From: Paludibacteraceae bacterium
Lineage (GTDB): Bacteria; Bacteroidota; Bacteroidia; Bacteroidales; Paludibacteraceae
NCBI GenBank assembly: GCA_024401565.1
Contig: JAKSKU010000005.1
Span: 1-64,000 of the forward strand
Direction of reading: 5' to 3'
Length of the DNA: 64,000 bases
The notes beneath the pieces are model-generated. The model saw only the letters and a program-made list of their open reading frames with translations, was not told the origin of the DNA and made no database searches. How positions within the stretch are numbered: position 1 is the stretch's first letter; each line of letters starts with the position of its first letter. Of this stretch, positions 57,906 to 64,000 are shown one piece after another. The translations under genes were made by a program, and so were the position numbers.

Positions 57906-58634
57906 TTATGTGTAAAGACCACCGTTGACAGAGATTGTCTGACCTGTAACGTAAGCAGCCTCTTTAGTACACAAGAAACCAACTACAGCGGCAACCTCCT
58001 CTGGCTCACCGAAACGGTTAGCTGGGATCTGCTTCTTCAACTCAGTCTCATCCAAATCCTTAGTCATATCTGTACGGATGAAACCAGGAGCTACAGCGTT
58101 GACAGTGACGTTCTTCTTTGCAACCTCCTGAGCCAAAGCCTTAGTGGCAGCGATGATACCACCCTTAGCCAAAGAATAGTTAGTCTGGCCAGGAAGACCC
58201 TTCAAACCAGATAGAGAAACCATATTTACAATGCGTCCGAATTTCTTTCTAACCATTGGCTGAAGAAGAGCACGAGTGACGTAAAGGAAACCGTTGACTG
58301 TGATGTCGATAACGTTTCTCCAATCCTCGTTAGTCATGAACACCATGATCTGGTCGCGACGGATACCAGCGTTGTTGACCAACACCTCAATATACTCATC
58401 CTTGTGAGCCTCCTGCCAAGCAGTGATTGCCGACTCTGTTGCCTCGCAATCAGCCACGTTGAACTTGATGATCTCACCGTCGCTACCCTTTTCTCTAACC
58501 ATAGCCAAAGTGTTAAGAGCTTCGGCCTCATTTGATTGATAGTTGATTAGCACGTAGTAACCCTGCTCTGCCAACTTGATTGAGCAAGCTCTACCGATAC
58601 CTCTCGAACCACCTGTAACAAGTGCTACTTTCAT
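57906..58634 (-). CDS. fabG: 3-oxoacyl-ACP reductase (FabG type, SDR family)
   Basis: A 242-residue short-chain dehydrogenase. NADPH-binding VALVTGGSRGIGRA, LVNNAGIRRD, the catalytic Ser-Tyr-Lys in MVSLSGLKGLPGQTNYSLAKGG, and VNAVAPGFIRTDMT are all present. It reduces 3-oxoacyl-ACP in fatty acid or polyene synthesis. The primary fatty-acid FabG is often elsewhere; this paralogue sits beside an acyltransferase of the kind found in aryl polyene clusters, so it may belong to such a remnant. Confidence 0.9.
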   Translation of the reverse strand: MKVALVTGGSRGIGRACSIKLAEQGYYVLINYQSNEAEALNTLAMVREKGSDGEIIKFNVADCEATESAITAWQEAHKDEYIEVLVNNAGIRRDQIMVFMTNEDWRNVIDITVNGFLYVTRALLQPMVRKKFGRIVNMVSLSGLKGLPGQTNYSLAKGGIIAATKALAQEVAKKNVTVNAVAPGFIRTDMTKDLDETELKKQIPANRFGEPEEVAAVVGFLCTKEAAYVTGQTISVNGGLYT

Positions 58635-58724
58635 ATCTTAATTCTTGAATTTTCGTAAAAACGTTTGCAAAACTACAAAAAACATTTGAGTTTTGAAAAT
58701 GCAACACAAGATTGGATTGAAAAA

Positions 58725-59969
58725 TCATAACGTCCATCTGACAAAGGAGACGACATGAATGATTCCTTCTTCCACATTGATATCTTCATTTTCATCACAA
58801 GTTATGATATAGCCTTCTGTCAGCGAATATGCCTTCATAGCAGAACGTACCCCATCCAACTCTCGATTACGTGTTTTTTCATCACGTATAGTCATGCACA
58901 CCTGATATGCCTCAGAAATACGGATACCTTCTCGCACAATAAAATCGCACTCATTACCGTCGTTATGATAAAATAGTTCCTTTCCTCGTCGACGCAATTC
59001 AATATAAACTGCATTTTCAAGTCGACTACCATCATTTGCACTAAAGCTGAATCCGATAACACCAACAAGTGCATTGTCTATAAAATAAATCTTCTTGGGA
59101 CTTTTAATCTGTTCTCCAACTTTGACATCATACTTTGGCAATTGACCCACCAAATATGTCTCTTCCAAATATGAGATATAGTCTTTTATAGTCTCAGCAC
59201 TTTTCACCCCGACTGCTTTAGCAACAGAATTGTAAGTAAAAAGATGTGTCGCATTGCTGATTAAATAATAAACAGTCTCTCTCAATGGTCTTTCTGCCGA
59301 CAATTTATACCGGACAATAATGTCGCGATATATGATATCATTATACAATGCTTTTAAATACTCAACATTTTTACTTCTGACATATTGTGGAAAACCGCCT
59401 TCTAAAAGGTAATTGTTCTGAACATTTTGCAACAAAGCACGTCCTTCTGTAGTAAAAAAAGAATCACGTGGCACATCAATACCCTTCACCTCTACATATT
59501 CCTTCAAAGAGAACGGATACACCTCTTTACTTACATGACGACCAGTAAGAAGAGTGCCAAGTTCACGACTGAGCATTTTTGCATTGCTTCCAGTCACAAT
59601 CACCTTATTTCCGTGTTTATAAAGTCGGTCGACAAAACGTTCCCATCCGTCAACTAACTGAATCTCGTCAAAATAAAATGTACGCTGCAAACCAAAATCT
59701 TCTACAAAAACATCGTAAAGCAACTGAAAATCATCTACAGTAAAATGAAGCAGACGATCGTCATCAAAACTTATGAAATAATCCTTTTCCACTCTGCTTG
59801 ATCTGATTTGCTGCATCAAAATGGACTTTCCACAACGTCTGACTCCTGTAAGCACCAACACCTCTTGACAATCAACAAGTCCTTGGTCTATGTGCCTTTT
59901 TATCCCTAAATCGACATATAGATTTCGCTGATCATAAACAACTTGTCTTATCTGCTCTTTCGATATCAT
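58725..59969 (-). CDS. AAA ATPase with DUF4143 domain
   Basis: A 414-residue ATPase. Walker A is GVRRCGKS, Walker B YFDEIQLVDGW, and sensor VIVTGSNAKMLSRELGTLLTG. The middle has the DUF4143-linked winged helix (YNSVAKAVGVKSAETIKDYI, YLEETYLVGQLPKYD) and the C terminus a PD-(D/E)XK-like nuclease fold (RLENAVYIELRRRGKELFYH, NECDFIVREGIRISEAYQV). The family is abundant in Bacteroidales with no known function. It is preceded by 33-bp tandem repeats that overlap its promoter. Confidence 0.9.
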   Translation of the reverse strand: MISKEQIRQVVYDQRNLYVDLGIKRHIDQGLVDCQEVLVLTGVRRCGKSILMQQIRSSRVEKDYFISFDDDRLLHFTVDDFQLLYDVFVEDFGLQRTFYFDEIQLVDGWERFVDRLYKHGNKVIVTGSNAKMLSRELGTLLTGRHVSKEVYPFSLKEYVEVKGIDVPRDSFFTTEGRALLQNVQNNYLLEGGFPQYVRSKNVEYLKALYNDIIYRDIIVRYKLSAERPLRETVYYLISNATHLFTYNSVAKAVGVKSAETIKDYISYLEETYLVGQLPKYDVKVGEQIKSPKKIYFIDNALVGVIGFSFSANDGSRLENAVYIELRRRGKELFYHNDGNECDFIVREGIRISEAYQVCMTIRDEKTRNRELDGVRSAMKAYSLTEGYIITCDENEDINVEEGIIHVVSFVRWTL

Positions 59970-59990
59970 ATTCTAACTATTTTTCTGTCA

Positions 59991-60022
59991 CAAAAATAAT
60001 AATCCACATTGACAATCGCAAC
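59991..60022 (-). promoter_or_regulatory. Promoter of the DUF4143 ATPase, overlapping the repeats
   Basis: On the minus strand TATTTTTG (59991-59998) is a -7 box; GTTG (60019-60022), within the first 33-bp repeat, is at the -33 position with a 20-bp spacer. Confidence 0.55.
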
Positions 60023-60127
60023 TTTTCAAAAAGAATCCATATTGACAATCGCAACTTTTTAAAAAAAATCCACATTGACAATCGCAACTTTTGAAAAAGA
60101 ATCCATATTGACAATATGTATTCTAAG
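60001..60127. repeat. 33-bp tandem direct repeats upstream of the ATPase
   Basis: Copies start at 60001, 60034, 60067 and 60100, each beginning AATCCAYATTGACAATCGCA with ACTTTT following; the fourth diverges after CAAT. They are uninterrupted, so not a CRISPR array. Confidence 0.9.
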
Positions 60128-60142
60128 AAATCCACAACAAAA

Positions 60143-60175
60143 AAGCCAACCAAGCATTTGCCCGGTTGGCTCTTT
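60143..60175 (-). terminator. Terminator of the GH8-like gene
   Basis: AGCCAACC (60143-60150) pairs with GGTTGGCT (60163-60170). On the minus strand it is followed by T6. Confidence 0.85.
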
Positions 60176-60191
60176 TTATAATTATCAAATA

Positions 60192-63100
60192 TTACTCTGT
60201 AACCACTCTCTTTTGTCCACCTACGACATAAACACCCTTAGATAAACCATCAAGTGCTTTGTTTGAGCAGACTTGCTTCTTTACCAACTGACCATATGCG
60301 TTATACACATCGACAAGCGCATTATCATCATTTGAGATCTGATCTACAGAAGTAAGACTCTTTGCAACCATCTCAAGCGGTTGTGAACTTACATATTCTT
60401 TAGAGTCTGAGATTGTAGCATAAGTTCTATATACACTAGCACCGTCTACGCCTACATACTTACACTTATAGCTAAAGCTTCCTTTCTCTCCTATATTCAT
60501 CTTATCTGTACTATAAGTAACAACACCTGAATATATGGTTCCTGGAGCAGATTTCTCATATTTTGCTGAAGTATTCTCATCAGTAAACGAGACGAATTCA
60601 AAACCAAGCGGTATCGTATCAGCCACCACTACGTTCGTTGCCGCTACTCCGTTATATGGAGCATCACCAAGAATCTTACGCCATGAGTGGCCATCGTACT
60701 CCTCCACCAAAACAGTCGTGTTTACCTTGTCTGCATTATCACAAGCGCTTCTGATAACTTTGTCGACATCCTCAATCTTATCAGGATTTTGGAATGAAGG
60801 AGAAACAGGGTAATACAAACCGTCTTCTTCATCCTTTTCTAATTGGCTCCATGAATCGGTAAAATCAAGATCTAAGTACATAGGATGCTGAATATGTGTA
60901 CATAATCTTATAGGGAAGTCAAATTTGTTTCCATTATTCAGAGGCCCTGCAAACCACGAGCAATAGATGGTATTAGCGGCCAAGAAATCCTTCGGTTTAA
61001 TTCTAAAAATCATATTGCCATCCGATACAGGTTCTATGATAAAACGATTTTCATCAGAATTCCCCAATTCATGGTAGATTCCTTCTGCAACTATAGTCTT
61101 ACCTATCAAATCAGTTTTATCTGTCTTTAAGAAACAAGATACTCGATAATTACCTACATTCACATACGGTTCTACAGCATCGTTGTATACTCTTAGATTA
61201 ACATCGCATTTCCATTTATCCTCAATACCACCAGCCACTGCAAATGTGACTCCGGTTCTACCTCCAGTCAAGAAAGGAAGAGAATCCGTATTGGCAAAAG
61301 ACACTGTAAACTCTACTTCATCATCTTTCTTCAACGAATCTATATCAGCACTTTTTGTCACACTCAACGCATTAGGAATGATATCGATTGAATTACGCTG
61401 CATTGTAGCAGTAATATGGTTAGGATATTCATCTGTCTTGCTGACCTTTCCGTTGTCACATGTAACAGTCGCAACAGGTGAATACTTGCCGCTTGCTCCA
61501 GGCAAAACCACACATCTGTATGTGATTGTTTGTATTGTTTTTGCCAAGTTTGGTGCATTCAAATCAAGAGCAGCACCTTCAATATCATCACTCTTGAATC
61601 CATCTATTCCATGATAATCCCACTGTATTGTGTTGGTAGCAGCGTCATATTGTTTTTGTTTTTCTGCGTCAACCAAAGCGAATTCTTTTGGCAGAGTCTC
61701 TGTGATGACAACATTTTTTGCCTCTGCAGAACCATAGTTACGGACTGTCAACTGATACGTGATGGTATCACCCACACGACAACTGCTGACACTATCTTTG
61801 ACAGAACGGTAGATTCTCAAGTTTGAGCCTGCTTCCATCTGCGACGGTGCTGCATAGTTGCCAGTCAAGGCCATCATTCCAGCCTGACGAAACCATCCAT
61901 CCATATATATTGGAACACAATGACCGTCCTCAGTTACACCATGACAATCATAAATAGAATAAACAAAATTGTAAAGTTCACCCATCAAATCATAGTCTTG
62001 TGCTCCGATTGCTGCAAACGAGGCTGCACCTTTATTACGACAATTTGGAAATAAATTATCATCTACCCCAATACCTGTCATTGGATCAGTCTGCATAGGC
62101 ATTGTCTTTGGTCCATTTATGCCATAATCAGGAGTTCCATATACCAGACAAGAATTCTCAGAAGCATCATTCCACTTCATTGGATTCTTCAAATAGTTTG
62201 ATAGTCTTACAGCGGCATCATACTCATGTGTGTTCTTGCCATCAACCACCTTGTGAGCCACAGGATCCCATGAATATTGTGGATTGCCATGCCATACATA
62301 GTTACTGATCGTACGCCATGGGTTACGGAAGTCTTCTCCTAAAATGTAATTGGAGAAGGATGTTTCTGTACCATCCTCATTTACACTACACCAACCAGCT
62401 AGAGGAACTGCATACTTGTTCTTGGCGATAAGTTCTCCCATCAACCAATCAGATGACGCTTCTGCACGACGGAACTGTTCTGCCTCCCAGCCATTTGTCA
62501 CCCCAAGTTCCTTCGACAAAGAGATTAGCAAGTCGTAAAACTCACGGAAATATGAAGGTGCACTGTAGTCGGTATGCTGTTGAGTTCCACTTCCAAACTC
62601 TGGGACCAAACCAATTCCTTTTACATCTAACATCTCCGTTTCAGAAGAAAGATCGTATGGAAAAGAGAATATCGGCATAGAATCTGAAAAGACCACAGGA
62701 TTTTCGGATGCCCATGAAGTAGCTTCATTCCAAACATCACCACCTTTTACATAACCGTCCAATCCAACAAGGCCTGAATTGACTCGCAATTTAGTTTTGT
62801 CATATTTCAAATCTATTTGGAACCCAGTGCTAAGAGCAACAAGACCACGGACAACCTCAATCAATTCCTGCTTGTAACTGATAGGATTTCCACAAGCATC
62901 TAGGACCTTCTCACCCTTATCGTTAAGCATAAATTCTCCCCACTGCTTGTATGCCACATATAAAGCCAAAGCAATGTCCACATCTCCGGCAGCGGCAGTG
63001 TTATTAGATTCTCCAATGCCGACGTCACCTATCGCAAAAGGGCCATACCTATAGTCTGACGAATAATCCGAGCAATCCATATATCTCTTTGTTCGATTGC

Positions 63101-63503
63101 GTCGTTTGTCGTGCGTACACATCCAATAGCCATCGAATGTGGTTTTATCCGCCATATAGGCAGCTGCAAGTAGTGCATAACCGTCGCCTTCCGTACAATC
63201 GAATGCCGCTTTATATGGAGTCCAAATATACTTGATTCCTTCCCACTCCTCACCAGTATATTCAAACTCGTTGGCATGCAGCTGATAGGCGTCGCGTATA
63301 TGCTGCTCAATCTCAGCATGAGTCAAACCGTCTGCTAATTTTGTACCCAAGTTTCCTCCACACGCATATTCCATAAACTGTGGGAACGGATAGGCTGGAT
63401 TGCCAGAATTGATATGGACTTTTACAGCATTTGCATTGCATGCAAGTCCTAAAGAGAACAATATAGGGGCAATCCTTCCAATCGTAAATTTTTTGTCTTT
63501 CAT
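60192..63503 (-). CDS. Large secreted GH8-like protein with DUF11-like repeats and T9SS-type tail
   Basis: A 1103-residue secreted protein. After the signal peptide (about 1-26) an (alpha/alpha)6-type domain (about 30-560) resembles glycoside hydrolase family 8: TEGDGYALLAAAYMADKTTFDGYW, GDVDIALALYVAYKQWGEFM. E105 and D174 or D176 stand where GH8 acid and base residues are expected. Two DUF11/conserved-repeat domains follow (SVSSCRVGDTITYQLTVRNYG, NVVITETLPKEFALVDAE; then NALSVTKSADIDSLKKDDE and VVVADTIPLGFEFVSF). The end (LVDVYNAYGQLVKKQVCSNK, GVYVVGG) is a T9SS sorting tail. Hydrolysis of beta-glucan or a related polysaccharide is inferred. Confidence 0.78.
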   Translation of the reverse strand: MKDKKFTIGRIAPILFSLGLACNANAVKVHINSGNPAYPFPQFMEYACGGNLGTKLADGLTHAEIEQHIRDAYQLHANEFEYTGEEWEGIKYIWTPYKAAFDCTEGDGYALLAAAYMADKTTFDGYWMCTHDKRRNRTKRYMDCSDYSSDYRYGPFAIGDVGIGESNNTAAAGDVDIALALYVAYKQWGEFMLNDKGEKVLDACGNPISYKQELIEVVRGLVALSTGFQIDLKYDKTKLRVNSGLVGLDGYVKGGDVWNEATSWASENPVVFSDSMPIFSFPYDLSSETEMLDVKGIGLVPEFGSGTQQHTDYSAPSYFREFYDLLISLSKELGVTNGWEAEQFRRAEASSDWLMGELIAKNKYAVPLAGWCSVNEDGTETSFSNYILGEDFRNPWRTISNYVWHGNPQYSWDPVAHKVVDGKNTHEYDAAVRLSNYLKNPMKWNDASENSCLVYGTPDYGINGPKTMPMQTDPMTGIGVDDNLFPNCRNKGAASFAAIGAQDYDLMGELYNFVYSIYDCHGVTEDGHCVPIYMDGWFRQAGMMALTGNYAAPSQMEAGSNLRIYRSVKDSVSSCRVGDTITYQLTVRNYGSAEAKNVVITETLPKEFALVDAEKQKQYDAATNTIQWDYHGIDGFKSDDIEGAALDLNAPNLAKTIQTITYRCVVLPGASGKYSPVATVTCDNGKVSKTDEYPNHITATMQRNSIDIIPNALSVTKSADIDSLKKDDEVEFTVSFANTDSLPFLTGGRTGVTFAVAGGIEDKWKCDVNLRVYNDAVEPYVNVGNYRVSCFLKTDKTDLIGKTIVAEGIYHELGNSDENRFIIEPVSDGNMIFRIKPKDFLAANTIYCSWFAGPLNNGNKFDFPIRLCTHIQHPMYLDLDFTDSWSQLEKDEEDGLYYPVSPSFQNPDKIEDVDKVIRSACDNADKVNTTVLVEEYDGHSWRKILGDAPYNGVAATNVVVADTIPLGFEFVSFTDENTSAKYEKSAPGTIYSGVVTYSTDKMNIGEKGSFSYKCKYVGVDGASVYRTYATISDSKEYVSSQPLEMVAKSLTSVDQISNDDNALVDVYNAYGQLVKKQVCSNKALDGLSKGVYVVGGQKRVVTE

Positions 63504-63559
63504 ATTGCTTGTTTCTTTAAATCATTTGACATCACATCTATCTGATGTCAAAAGAAAAA

Positions 63560-63592
63560 AAGATCTGGACTCATACAAAATCCAGATCTTTA
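63560..63592 (-). terminator. Terminator of the partial T9SS-cargo gene
   Basis: AAGATCTGGA (63560-63569) pairs with TCCAGATCTT (63581-63590); on the minus strand it is followed by T7. Confidence 0.85.
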
Positions 63593-63615
63593 TAATTTAT
63601 ACTCCGCAATGTTTG

Positions 63616-64000
63616 TTATCTAACCACAACCTTAAACGAGTTGTCGCCAGCAATCACAACATAGATTCCATTGCTCAAGTTGCCGTTAAGATTAGTTACA
63701 TCCATACCAAAGATATTGTAAACGCGGAACGACTCTGCACCTACAACATTAACAGTATTGGAAACAACGTAAACATTAACACCCTCGTTTGCCACAACAT
63801 CATCAAGACCTACATATATATTCTTGATGCTATCATACTTGACAATTCCACGTGAACTATCAAACAATGGGCGCTCGTCTACATTTATAGTCTGGTACCA
63901 AACTACATCCTGATCCTGATTTAGCAAATAAGTGATCTCACCACTCTTAAACTGAGTTAGTGTAACATTCTTAGCAGCGTCTGTGCTAGAAGAGAACGAT
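63616..64000 (-). CDS. C-terminal end of a secreted T9SS-cargo protein (partial)
   Basis: The frame is open to the right edge, so the gene starts outside. The visible 127 residues include FKSGEITYLLNQDQDVVWYQ, RPLFDSSRGIVKYD and the tail SNTVNVVGAESFRVYNIFGM and LSNGIYVVIAGDNSFKVVVR, closely similar in layout to the end of the GLUG-motif protein at 51270-53669 (LNEGQEQTVWYQ, DPTHGIVIYD, SNGIYI). It is therefore likely another GLUG-type secreted protein with a T9SS sorting domain. Confidence 0.8.
   Translation of the reverse strand, partial: SFSSSTDAAKNVTLTQFKSGEITYLLNQDQDVVWYQTINVDERPLFDSSRGIVKYDSIKNIYVGLDDVVANEGVNVYVVSNTVNVVGAESFRVYNIFGMDVTNLNGNLSNGIYVVIAGDNSFKVVVR

Noticed and set aside
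60001..60127. Possible CRISPR array
   Set aside because: The 33-bp units are directly adjacent with no spacers and no cas genes are in the window.

Overview
This 64 kb window is a chromosomal segment from a member of the Bacteroidales. The evidence is the promoter style (TTTG / TAnnTTTG boxes ahead of many genes), the hmu haem-uptake operon, the fused korA/korB 2-oxoacid:ferredoxin oxidoreductase typical of anaerobes, BspA-like and FISUMP surface proteins, a DUF4294 gene, and several secreted proteins with C-terminal tails resembling type IX secretion (T9SS) sorting domains. A PorE-like OmpA protein fits the same secretion route. Genus cannot be fixed from the sequence alone; a Prevotella/Bacteroides-like gut or rumen lineage is a reasonable guess. 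I see no rRNA, tRNA or CRISPR array.

Layout. 1-2.2 kb: end of a coiled-coil protein and pyrG. 2.4-5.2 kb: a scrapyard with a shortened BspA-like gene, an unrecognised two-gene module and a chimera of pieces from at least three genes. 5.2-9.2 kb: an AspT/YidE-type transporter, a divergent LysR regulator and an Rpn-family nuclease. 9.4-12.3 kb: korBA. 12.3-16.6 kb: secreted proteins and a REP-associated tyrosine transposase (RAYT). 16.6-19.1 kb: an OxyR-like regulator, a QueD-like protein, rubredoxin and a GNAT acetyltransferase. 19.2-29.7 kb: a haem operon (PepSY membrane protein, small lipoprotein, hmuR, hmuS, hmuT, hmuU, hmuV) with a long inverted repeat in its leader and hairpin elements in its two large internal gaps. 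29.7-35.3 kb: a secreted phosphatase, then a decaying defence cluster (AlbA_2/Schlafen protein, frameshifted GmrSD-like gene, PaeR7I-like endonuclease ghost). 35.4-39.6 kb: PorE-like protein, a 44-residue gene and a lipoprotein. 39.7-47 kb: housekeeping genes rbfA, FtsX-type permease, DUF4294, parE, lipid kinase, cdd, lptB, tsaC. 47-51.2 kb: a PIN-toxin ghost, a 120-bp MITE-like element, a muramidase, an ATPase fragment, a RhuM-PLD fusion and dprA. 51.2-64 kb: large T9SS-type secreted proteins, a PurF-like enzyme, a flavin reductase lipoprotein, an acyltransferase/fabG pair and a DUF4143 ATPase.

How it fits together. The hmu genes form a haem-capture route: outer-membrane receptor, membrane-anchored CobN-like chelatase/dechelatase, and a TolQ-like energiser pair. 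Nearby redox functions (rubredoxin, OxyR-like, kor) suit an anaerobe. The most interesting material is non-coding: three GTAG-footed palindromes that may be RAYT substrates, a branched RNA-like element between hmuT and hmuU with competing pairings, and short tandem repeats directly 5' of two separate DUF4143 ATPase genes. All functional statements are made from sequence reading alone.
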